From assembly GCA_036788195.1 (NCBI GenBank), contig DAIQNX010000002.1, forward strand, positions 62,001 to 126,000: 64,000 bases of DNA, read 5' to 3'. Positions 41,187-48,469 of this stretch are shown piece after piece; the first letter of the stretch is position 1, and the number at the start of each line of letters is the position of its first letter. Made by a program: the position numbers and the translations under genes. This stretch comes from CALFXN01 sp937957815 (GTDB lineage: Bacteria > Synergistota > Synergistia > Synergistales > Aminobacteriaceae). The notes under the pieces are model-generated. The model did not search any database. It worked only from the letters and a program-made list of their open reading frames with translations, and was not told the DNA's origin.

Positions 41187-42130
41187 TCCGAAGAGGAACT
41201 CTTCGATTCGTGTTTTTTTTAACCGCATTACTGACAGAAAGAATCCCGGTCGGCGGACAGGCGGTCATCGAAGGAGTCCTGATGCGGGGCCCCGAACGAT
41301 GGGGACTCTGCGTACGGCGCCCGGACCGGTCGATGTGGAGCGAGTTCTGGTCCAGCGGGACGAGAACTCGGCGTTTCCCGTGGAAGCTTCCGGTAATCCG
41401 GGGGTTCATGATGATGATCGAAATGCTCGGGACCGGAATGAAAGCCCTGAACCGGTCCGCGCAGCTTGCGCTCGACGATGACGAATCGATCACTCCGTTC
41501 GAGACAATCGTTTCCGTTGGTATTGCGGTCATTGCCGTCGTCGGCCTTTTTATCGCGTTGCCGCTATGGGTTGCGGACTTGAGCGCCCGTTTCTGGGGAC
41601 TTGGTTCGATGATGAAGGACATCGTCGAAGGATGCGTCCGCGGAGTCGTATTTGTGGCGTATATCGCGGCAATCGGTCTCTGGAAGGATATCCGCGAAGT
41701 GTTCCGATATCACGGTGCAGAGCACAAGACGATCAACGCGTACGAAAACGACGCCCCAATGACGTCTGAATCCGTCCTGTCGTTCTCGCGGATTCATCCC
41801 CGATGCGGAACGTCGTTTCTTCTTGTCGCCATCTTCGTCAGCATCATTGTCTTTTCTTTCGCGGGCCACGGAGGGCTTCTCTGGAGAATCGGATCTCGTG
41901 TGGTTCTGCTTCCAGTCGTCATCGGCGTGTCGTACGAAATCATAAAGGCGGCCTCTCGCTGTGGCAGGGCCGGGACTTTTCTCATAGCACCGGCGTTGCT
42001 TCTGCAATATCTGACGACGCGGGATCCGTCGACCGAACAGATCGAAGTGGCGATTCGTTCCCTTGAAGTCGCGCTGGATACGTCGTTCTCCGCGACGACG
42101 GACGAGCAGGGCGGAGAGGTGTCCCGATGA
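41183..42130 (+). CDS. DUF1385 membrane protein
   Basis: A 315-residue integral membrane protein of unknown function (YqhQ-like). The family-defining N-terminal GGQAVIEGVLMRGPERW and the central YHGAEHKTINAYEN and HPRCGTSFLL motifs are intact. Four hydrophobic segments lie at about residues 110-135, 150-170, 205-230 and 235-290. The start is GTG 41183 with GAAAGGGG upstream, overlapping thyX. The order rpmE-thyX-DUF1385-prfA-prmC recurs in Firmicutes, hinting at a link with translation or envelope biogenesis. Confidence 0.88.
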   Translation: MIRRGTLRFVFFLTALLTERIPVGGQAVIEGVLMRGPERWGLCVRRPDRSMWSEFWSSGTRTRRFPWKLPVIRGFMMMIEMLGTGMKALNRSAQLALDDDESITPFETIVSVGIAVIAVVGLFIALPLWVADLSARFWGLGSMMKDIVEGCVRGVVFVAYIAAIGLWKDIREVFRYHGAEHKTINAYENDAPMTSESVLSFSRIHPRCGTSFLLVAIFVSIIVFSFAGHGGLLWRIGSRVVLLPVVIGVSYEIIKAASRCGRAGTFLIAPALLLQYLTTRDPSTEQIEVAIRSLEVALDTSFSATTDEQGGEVSR

Positions 42131-43206
42131 ACCTGGATCTGAAGCTCGAACAGATCGAGAAGGATTATTACGAGCTCGAACGTCGTATGTCCGATCCCGC
42201 GATAGTTTCCCAGCTCAAGGAATTGCAGGAAACGGGGAAGCGACATGCGCAGCTTGAACCTATCGTCATAAAATTCCAGGAGTACAGGAAGGCCAGGCAG
42301 GAGATAGAGCAGGCACGGGAACTCCTTCATTCCGAAGACGAGGATATGCGGCAGCTCGCTGCAGAGGAACTCGCCGCGAAGGAATCTCTGGCGACGGCAT
42401 TTTTGCAGGAGATCCAGATTCTGCTGCTTCCTTCGGATCCGAACGACGAAAAAAGCGTCATGATGGAAATTCGCGCCGGCGCCGGCGGCGAGGAAGCTGC
42501 TCTGTTCGCCGCGAATCTCTTTCGGATGTACGCGCGGTTTTCGGAACGCCAGGGCTGGACGTACGAGATGATCGACAGCAGCGAAACTGGAATCGGAGGA
42601 ATGAAGGAAGTCATCGTACGCATCGACGGACGTGGCGCATACAGCAAGCTCAAGTACGAAAGCGGTGTCCATCGCGTTCAGCGGGTGCCCGTGACCGAGG
42701 CGAGCGGGCGTATCCACACGTCGACCGCGACTGTCGCCGTCCTTCCGGAAGTCGAGGATGTCGATGTCGAGATCCGGCAGGAGGATCTGAAGGTCGATAC
42801 GTACAGGGCGAGCGGTGCAGGAGGACAGTACGTCAACCGGACGGATTCGGCCGTGAGAATGACGCACATACCGACGGGAATCGTCGTTACGTGCCAGGAC
42901 GAGCGTTCCCAGATCAAGAATCGCGCGAAGGCCCTGCGGTATCTCCGCGCGAAACTCTACGATCTCGAAATGCAGAAGAAGAACGATGCGGTTGCCTCCG
43001 AGCGGAGGGGACAGATCGGAACCGGCGATCGCTCGGAACGTATCCGGACGTACAACTTTCCGCAGAACCGCCTGACCGACCACAGAATCGGAGTGACCCT
43101 GTACAAACTCGACCAGATAATGGACGGAGACATCTACGAACTGATCGAAGCCCTGACGATCGCCGACCAGACAGAACGCCTTCACATCCTTGAAACGGTT
43201 GGATAA
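42127..43206 (+). CDS. prfA: Peptide chain release factor 1
   Basis: A 359-residue class I release factor. It recognises UAA and UAG through the PVT tripeptide (HRVQRVPVTEASGR) and triggers hydrolysis with GGQ in GAGGQYVNRTDSAVR. The length and the PxT rather than SPF motif identify RF1. The start overlaps the DUF1385 stop by 4 bases. The modifying methylase prmC follows and overlaps its end. Confidence 0.98.
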   Translation: MNLDLKLEQIEKDYYELERRMSDPAIVSQLKELQETGKRHAQLEPIVIKFQEYRKARQEIEQARELLHSEDEDMRQLAAEELAAKESLATAFLQEIQILLLPSDPNDEKSVMMEIRAGAGGEEAALFAANLFRMYARFSERQGWTYEMIDSSETGIGGMKEVIVRIDGRGAYSKLKYESGVHRVQRVPVTEASGRIHTSTATVAVLPEVEDVDVEIRQEDLKVDTYRASGAGGQYVNRTDSAVRMTHIPTGIVVTCQDERSQIKNRAKALRYLRAKLYDLEMQKKNDAVASERRGQIGTGDRSERIRTYNFPQNRLTDHRIGVTLYKLDQIMDGDIYELIEALTIADQTERLHILETVG

Positions 43207-44059
43207 CGAAATCTTCGCGACGATCCTTGAGGCGAGGAAAGAGGGATCGTCGCTTCTTTTGAACGGTGGTTTTCCGGACAACCGCTCCGATGCGGATATT
43301 CTGCTTTCATGGGTTCTCAGAACCGACAGAAATTTTCTGCTCGCGCACCCCGAAAGGCGTCTGACAGCGGAACAGTGCTCTTCTTTCGGAGGTGTTCTGG
43401 AGCGGAGATTGCGGCACGAACCGGTCGCGTACATCACCGGCGAGGCTCCGTTCAGGAATTGCGTCCTTTCCGTCGATCGCGGATGCCTGATACCACGACC
43501 GGAAACCGAACTCCTCGTCGACGAGGCATTGGCTTTGCCGGGCTGGCATACTTTCGTCGACTGGGGAACCGGTAGCGGATGTATCGCACTCAGTCTCCTG
43601 ACGGAGAAGTGTGAGGTTTCCGGAGCTGCGGCGATCGAAGTGAGTGCCTCCGCCCTCAGCCGGGCATGGGAGAATTTCCGATCATACGGAGTCCTGGACC
43701 GGTGTCTTCTCTGGCACGGATCCTCTTTCGAAACGCTCCCTTCATCGGTCTATCCCGTCGATCTTCTCGTGAGCAATCCTCCATATATTCCTACAGGCAG
43801 GATCGAGGATCTCGAAACAGATGTTCTCCGGGAGCCGCGGAGCGCTCTTGACGGAGGAGTCGATGGTCTCGACGTGGTGCGCCGTATCCTGAAAGCCGCT
43901 CCGTCGCTGGTCCGCTCGGGCGGGCATGTCCTGATGGAAATCGGAGATGACGAACAGGCGAATATTTTGGCGAAGGAGTCGACGCCGGGATTGGTCCTGG
44001 TAGATATAAAACGAGATTTTAATAATATTTGTCGCATAGTTCTTTGGGGTCGTGTATAA
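43190..44059 (+). CDS. prmC: Release factor glutamine methyltransferase
   Basis: A 289-residue SAM-dependent enzyme that methylates the GGQ glutamine of release factors. The SAM-binding VDWGTGSGCIALSL and the catalytic NPPY in VSNPPYIPTGR are present, with the N-terminal substrate domain EPVAYITGEAPF. The start is a TTG at 43190, 17 bases inside prfA, with no strong ribosome-binding site; TTG 43199 is an alternative. Translational coupling to prfA would explain this. Confidence 0.94.
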   Translation: MKRLDNEIFATILEARKEGSSLLLNGGFPDNRSDADILLSWVLRTDRNFLLAHPERRLTAEQCSSFGGVLERRLRHEPVAYITGEAPFRNCVLSVDRGCLIPRPETELLVDEALALPGWHTFVDWGTGSGCIALSLLTEKCEVSGAAAIEVSASALSRAWENFRSYGVLDRCLLWHGSSFETLPSSVYPVDLLVSNPPYIPTGRIEDLETDVLREPRSALDGGVDGLDVVRRILKAAPSLVRSGGHVLMEIGDDEQANILAKESTPGLVLVDIKRDFNNICRIVLWGRV

Positions 44060-44061
44060 TT
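44056..44061 (+). promoter_or_regulatory. Candidate -10 element of trxB
   Basis: TATAAT overlaps the end of prmC, 60 bases before the trxB start. No good -35 is found at standard spacing. Confidence 0.35.
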
Positions 44062-44120
44062 TCCACATAGTCCTGTGAACGCTTTCCGAATAGTGGCGTA
44101 CGCGAGAGGAGATGTCAGCA

Positions 44121-45308
44121 ATGGAAAAGAGGGAACTTGTCATCATCGGAGCCGGGCCTGCCGGACTGACGGCTGCGATTTACGGCCGCCGCGCCGGTCT
44201 GGATGTCCTGCTGCTCGAAAAGGGAACTCCCGGCGGACAGATCAACATTACCGACGAGATCGAAAACTGGCCTGGCGTCAAGCACGCAAGCGGCCAGGAG
44301 CTCGGGAACATGTTCCGCGAGCATGCGGAAAAGTTTGACACCGAATTCCGGGATGCGGAAGTCCGCAAGGTCGAAATCCGCGACGGCAGGAAGATCGTTG
44401 TGACTGAAAAGGAAGAGATCGAGGCGGAAGCGATCATCGTCTGCACCGGCGCGTATTTCCGCCGCCTCGGCTGCGAAGGGGAAGCGGAGCATATCGGCCA
44501 GGGGGTCAGCTATTGCGCGGTGTGCGACGGAGCCTTTTTCGAGGACGAAGTCATCGCAGTCATCGGTGGCGGTAATACGGCCGTCGAAGAGGGAACGTAC
44601 CTGACCAAGTTCGCGAAGAAAGTCTATATCATTCACCGTCGTGACGAGTTTCGGGCGGACCGTGCGGCGATCGAGCACGCTCTCTCGAACCCGAAGATCG
44701 AACCGATATGGAATACGGTCGTCGAGAAGATCGAAGGGGAGGGTATGGTCGAAAACCTCGTATTGAAGAACGTGAAGACGGGAGAGGTTTCGAATCTCCC
44801 CGTAGCCGGTGTCTTTATGTTCGTGGGCCAGGCTCCGTATGACGAATCGGTCCGCGGACTCGTCAAGGCCGCAAAGGGCGGATGGATCATCACGAACGAG
44901 GACATGGAAACGTCGGTTGAAGGGATTTATGCCGCCGGAGACGTTCGCGAGAAAGGGTTGCGCCAGGTCGTTACGGCCGCCGGTGACGGTGCCGTCGCGG
45001 CTATGTCGGCGGTCTCGTACATCAACGAACAGGTTCATCTCCGGTCGCTTCTCATGGAACCCGAACATGTCGTTGCGCTTTTTTATTCGAGCATCGACGA
45101 AGGCCAGGTCCGGATGAGTGAAAAAGCCGCAAAAGAAGCGGAAAAACAGGGGAAGAAGCTTGCCCTGGTCGACGGGTATCGCAACGGGAAAATGGTCGAG
45201 AAACTGCAACTGAAGGGAATGCCCGCGGTCGTCGAACTGAGCAGGGGGGGCATCGTTCGGACGGAGATACCCGCTTCGCTCGATACGGTTCTTTCTTTCC
45301 TGAAATAA
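44121..45308 (+). CDS. trxB: Thioredoxin reductase with extra C-terminal domain
   Basis: A 395-residue FAD/NADPH disulfide reductase. FAD-binding GAGPAGLTAAIYGRRAGL, the redox pair C132/C135 in YCAVCDG, NADPH-binding VIGGGNTAVEEG and the second FAD motif GIYAAGDVREKGLRQVV are all intact. Standard TrxB ends near residue 310. Here about 85 more residues (HVVALFYSSIDEGQVRMSEK, GMPAVVELSRGGIV) look like a thioredoxin-type fold but have no CxxC. ATG 44121 is chosen over 44112 because AGAGGAG would be too close to the latter. Confidence 0.93.
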   Translation: MEKRELVIIGAGPAGLTAAIYGRRAGLDVLLLEKGTPGGQINITDEIENWPGVKHASGQELGNMFREHAEKFDTEFRDAEVRKVEIRDGRKIVVTEKEEIEAEAIIVCTGAYFRRLGCEGEAEHIGQGVSYCAVCDGAFFEDEVIAVIGGGNTAVEEGTYLTKFAKKVYIIHRRDEFRADRAAIEHALSNPKIEPIWNTVVEKIEGEGMVENLVLKNVKTGEVSNLPVAGVFMFVGQAPYDESVRGLVKAAKGGWIITNEDMETSVEGIYAAGDVREKGLRQVVTAAGDGAVAAMSAVSYINEQVHLRSLLMEPEHVVALFYSSIDEGQVRMSEKAAKEAEKQGKKLALVDGYRNGKMVEKLQLKGMPAVVELSRGGIVRTEIPASLDTVLSFLK

Positions 45309-45321
45309 CACTATATTTTCC

Positions 45322-45361
45322 AATGATCGGACGCCGGGACGACCTCCGGCGTCCGATCATT
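45322..45361. terminator. Perfect 16-bp hairpin between trxB and the PfkB gene
   Basis: AATGATCGGACGCCGG (45322-45337) is perfectly complementary to 45346-45361 around an 8-base loop. There is no U-tract; the ribosome-binding site GGGGGGACG of the next gene follows at once. It could attenuate transcription, protect an mRNA end or shield the start. Confidence 0.5.
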
Positions 45362-45375
45362 ATGGGGGGACGTCC

Positions 45376-46308
45376 ATGATTGTCACCGTTACTCTCAATC
45401 CTGCCGTGGACGAAGAATTCGTCGTCTCGGACTTCAGACCCGGAGGCTGGTTCCGGTCACAACAGGCCGACAGAACACCCGGAGGAAAGGGAATCAACGT
45501 TTCGATCATGCTTCACCAGATTGGGTATGAATCGACTGCGATGGGGTACCTCGCGGGGTTCAATGGCGCATATATTCTCGATTTCCTGCGACGCGAACAA
45601 ATTACGACAAGTTTCGTTCACGTTCCCGGAGAAACCCGGACGAACGTCTATATTATCGACGAGAACGGTAATGTAGGCACTGGATTGTCCGAGCCCGGCC
45701 CCGACGTTTCCGAAGATGCTCAGGTCCGGTTTATGCGGATGTACACGAGAATGCTCCAGAGAGCGAGAGTGGTTGTCATCGGAGGTTCTCTTCCTCCCGG
45801 AGTGGAGACGGGAATCTATGCCGAACTGATACGGAAGGCGCAGAGCCTTGGTATCCCGACCATCATCGATTCTGCGGGAGAGCCGCTTCTCGAAGCGCTC
45901 GACGCGGAGCCGACAATCGCGAAGATAGACCACCGGTTCATGTCGCGGATGCATGGCGTTCCTCTCAATTCTCTTGACAACATCATCGACGTCGTCTCCA
46001 GATTGCGTGAGAGAGGAATCCAGTGGGTGATCGCGTCGTACCATGTCTTCGGGAATGTGTTTTCCTGTCCGGACGGAATTTTTCTCTCAATGTCGGACCG
46101 GAGGACGGCGGTTTCGCTCTTCGCCTCGAGCGATGCGCTGATTGCCGGAATGATCGCCGCCCGCGAAGAAAAGATGTCGTCTCTCGACACGATCAGATTC
46201 GCGATGGCATGCGCGTGGGAGACGACGACGCATTTTGAGAAGGGAATTTTCGGACGCGCTGCCGTCGCGGATATTATGCGAAAGGTGGAAATAGAAAAGC
46301 TTTGCTGA
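45376..46308 (+). CDS. PfkB-family sugar kinase, 1-phosphofructokinase-like
   Basis: A 310-residue member of the PfkB/ribokinase superfamily, closest in form to FruK/LacC. The substrate-binding N-terminus TLNPAVDEEFVV and DRTPGGKGINVS, the middle NVYIIDENG and VVIGGSLPPGVE fit. The usual anion-hole GAGD near the C-terminus is replaced by ASSD (SLFASSDALIAGMIA). The catalytic aspartate (about D254) is kept, but the glycines are lost, so activity or substrate may differ. No fru PTS genes are near; it lies between trxB and fliS. Confidence 0.8.
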   Translation: MIVTVTLNPAVDEEFVVSDFRPGGWFRSQQADRTPGGKGINVSIMLHQIGYESTAMGYLAGFNGAYILDFLRREQITTSFVHVPGETRTNVYIIDENGNVGTGLSEPGPDVSEDAQVRFMRMYTRMLQRARVVVIGGSLPPGVETGIYAELIRKAQSLGIPTIIDSAGEPLLEALDAEPTIAKIDHRFMSRMHGVPLNSLDNIIDVVSRLRERGIQWVIASYHVFGNVFSCPDGIFLSMSDRRTAVSLFASSDALIAGMIAAREEKMSSLDTIRFAMACAWETTTHFEKGIFGRAAVADIMRKVEIEKLC

Positions 46309-46323
46309 AGCGACCATGCGGTT

Positions 46324-46350
46324 TAATATTCGGCCCGGGGCGTCCGATAC
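46324..46350 (+). promoter_or_regulatory. Candidate flagellar sigma-28 promoter of fliS-flgN
   Basis: TAAT (46324-46327), 15 bases, TCCGATAC (46343-46350) approximates the sigma-28 pattern TAAA-N15-GCCGATAT. It is placed about 29 bases before fliS. Confidence 0.45.
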
Positions 46351-46378
46351 TCGATAGAGAGGAGTGTGAGCCGTTGCA

Positions 46379-46843
46379 ATGGATGAAAAGCGAGCAAGGA
46401 ATGCCCAATTCACATACCAGGTCAATCAGATCGCAACTGCCTCCAAGGAACAGCTTCTCCTCATAACCTACGATATCGGCATCCGTTCGTGCCGTCTTGC
46501 AGAGGCAGCGGTCGCGCAACAGAACATAGAGGAAACCAACCGGCATATCCAGAAAGCCCAGGATGTCATCCGGGAACTCATGTTTGCCTTGAATATCGAT
46601 GTCGGGGGAGAGGTCGCCGAGAATCTGATGCGCCTTTACGATTTTCTGTATTATGAACTTGTCGATGCGAATATTCATAAAAACTCGGATAAAATTCGCA
46701 GCGTCCGATCGATGCTTGAGGAATTACGCGCCACGTGGGAACAGGCCATAGAGAAACTCGCACGGGAACAAAATCCGGCGCCAGTTCAGGATGCCCAGGA
46801 AAGACCTGCGGTTGCGGCAGGAGGGTTCACTATTGCCGGTTGA
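46379..46843 (+). CDS. fliS: Flagellin export chaperone FliS
   Basis: A 154-residue helical chaperone that binds the flagellin C-terminus before export. Family features are YQVNQIATASKEQLLLITYD near the start, the long helices with NRHIQKAQDVIRELMFALN and the GGEVAENLMRLYDFLYYEL motif. The C-terminal 25 residues (QNPAPVQDAQERPAV) are a flexible tail. ATG 46379 lies 15 bases after AGAGGAG, a little far. It overlaps flgN. No other flagellar gene is in the window. Confidence 0.92.
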   Translation: MDEKRARNAQFTYQVNQIATASKEQLLLITYDIGIRSCRLAEAAVAQQNIEETNRHIQKAQDVIRELMFALNIDVGGEVAENLMRLYDFLYYELVDANIHKNSDKIRSVRSMLEELRATWEQAIEKLAREQNPAPVQDAQERPAVAAGGFTIAG

Positions 46844-47300
46844 TCTCGGTGAAAATCTGACCCGGCTTCTTGAGAAAGAAACGGAGCTGTATCGTTCTCT
46901 CGGTGACTCCATTTCGAGAGAAGAGACCGCCGTCGATGCGATCGACATGGAATCGTTGCTCCTCATCCTGCAGGAGAAGCAATCCATTATAGCCGCCCAG
47001 GAAAAAATCTTTGATGAATGGGAGAGCATTTCGAAAATCCTCTCGGTCGAGTCCGGCAGGGAGAGCGATGCGTTCTGGAACGCGGTAGAGTCCGCAGTCG
47101 GGGTCGAAAAGTATTCGAGGATCCGCTGTTCGGTATCCGATATGAAGTCTCTTGCGCTCGAATTGTTGCAAAAGGAAAAAGATGTCCAGTCGAAACTGGA
47201 AAACGTCGTTTCCGATCTCCGAAAACAGATGATGGCTATGCAAAAAGGCCGAAAGGCGGTGCAGGGCTATTCCCGATCCGCTGGGACCGTCAAGCCGTAG
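46833..47300 (+). CDS. FlgN-like flagellar hook-filament junction chaperone
   Basis: A 155-residue, almost fully helical protein with the FlgN layout: LTRLLEKETELYRSLGDSIS, then AIDMESLLLILQEKQSIIAA, then a helix around KQMMAMQKGRKAVQGYSRS. FlgN chaperones deliver FlgK and FlgL to the export gate. The start is TTG 46833 with CAGGAGGG 8 bases upstream, 11 bases inside fliS. Similarity is by pattern and neighbourhood rather than long identity. Confidence 0.8.
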   Translation: MPVDLGENLTRLLEKETELYRSLGDSISREETAVDAIDMESLLLILQEKQSIIAAQEKIFDEWESISKILSVESGRESDAFWNAVESAVGVEKYSRIRCSVSDMKSLALELLQKEKDVQSKLENVVSDLRKQMMAMQKGRKAVQGYSRSAGTVKP

Positions 47301-47316
47301 ATTCAGTTTCCTGCCG

Positions 47317-48417
47317 TTGCTTGTCTGTGTCTTTTTGGCATTTCTACCCGTCTCTTCCGACGCTGCGGAACCGAACCCGCAAAAGGAGATCCGGATCGGC
47401 GCGAAGGTCGCCGAACAGGTGGAGGGACGTTGGGAGCGAATAGTGGATCCATCGGTGATCGCACGTCTCTCAATGATTTCCTCGCGCCTTGTCCCTTTCA
47501 TGAACCGCGAGCTTCCGTACGAGATACGCTGCATTCGCGAAAAATCCCCAAATGCGTTCAGTCTTCCCGGTGGAATCATTTACGTGACATCTGGAATGCT
47601 CGAGTTTCTGCACAGCGACGCGGAAATCGCCGCTGTCATCGCGCACGAACTCGTCCATGCGGACAGACGACATGCGATGATACAGACGGCGCGTTCCCAG
47701 AGACTGAATGTCCTGACGCTGGGAGCGATCGTCCTCTCTGGAGGAAGCGTCGCTCCGATCGTTCTTGCGAGTCTCTTGCAGACGGCGATTACGAATTCGT
47801 ACAGTATCGATCTTGAACGCGAGGCCGATTCCGTCGCGCTTGATGTCGTTGCCGCCGCGGGGTACCCTCCTGCTGCGATGGTTACAGTAATGGAGGGGCT
47901 TTCCGAAGAACAGCTCAAACACCCGTACGTCGATCCCGGTGTCATGATGGATCACCCAGAGACGAAGGAGAGAATTGCGTATCTCACGAAACAGATTCGC
48001 GAAAAAGGCCTGCCGCTCGAGCGGAAAAAGGCGTTGAACGCACTCGTTCCGTCAATATCTTCTGAAAACGGGTATCGTGTACTGTCGATAGATGGAGCGG
48101 AAGTTGTCCGAATCCCAGATTCGGAAAGCTCGCAAAGAATCATCGCATCCATGGAGGAAGCACTCGACCGATCGTTCCAGCTCGAATTGTCACCTTCCGA
48201 AATACAGGTCGTTCCGATCGGGGGCAACGGTTCGGACGGGAACGGAGAGAAAACGAATCGCTTCGGGGCGCGAAGGGTACTCCGCGTCGGCCCCAGTGTT
48301 GTCATCGGGGATCCTCTTCCCGGAAATGCGACGTCGCTCGATGCGATCCGCTCGAATCTGAACGGAGTTCTCCTCAGGGCGCAAACCCGCCACCCGATGG
48401 CCCGCTATCTCTACTAG
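47317..48417 (+). CDS. Periplasmic M48-family zinc metalloprotease
   Basis: A protease of about 366 residues. The N-terminus is a signal peptide (LVCVFLAFLPVSSDA). The zinc motif is HELVH (VIAHELVHADRRHAM), and a third ligand is likely in LEREADSVALD. A hydrophobic stretch follows the active site (TLGAIVLSGGSVAPIVLASL). The C-terminal 130 residues are not recognisable. It resembles BepA/Oma1-type envelope quality-control enzymes. The frame stays open upstream, and a CTG at 47281 would give a better signal peptide (with SSRRFSF), so the start is uncertain. It directly follows flgN. Confidence 0.85.
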   Translation: MLVCVFLAFLPVSSDAAEPNPQKEIRIGAKVAEQVEGRWERIVDPSVIARLSMISSRLVPFMNRELPYEIRCIREKSPNAFSLPGGIIYVTSGMLEFLHSDAEIAAVIAHELVHADRRHAMIQTARSQRLNVLTLGAIVLSGGSVAPIVLASLLQTAITNSYSIDLEREADSVALDVVAAAGYPPAAMVTVMEGLSEEQLKHPYVDPGVMMDHPETKERIAYLTKQIREKGLPLERKKALNALVPSISSENGYRVLSIDGAEVVRIPDSESSQRIIASMEEALDRSFQLELSPSEIQVVPIGGNGSDGNGEKTNRFGARRVLRVGPSVVIGDPLPGNATSLDAIRSNLNGVLLRAQTRHPMARYLY

Positions 48418-48439
48418 GCGATTCGACCGCGATTCATCA

Positions 48440-48448
48440 TGCTAGAAT
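48440..48448 (+). promoter_or_regulatory. Extended -10 promoter element of dnaX
   Basis: TGC followed by TAGAAT (48443-48448), the same element as in the rpsT promoter. The only -35-like sequence, TTCGAC (48422-48427), is at a short 15-base spacing. Confidence 0.45.
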
Positions 48449-48469
48449 AGGCTCGTCCGAAATGCAGCA

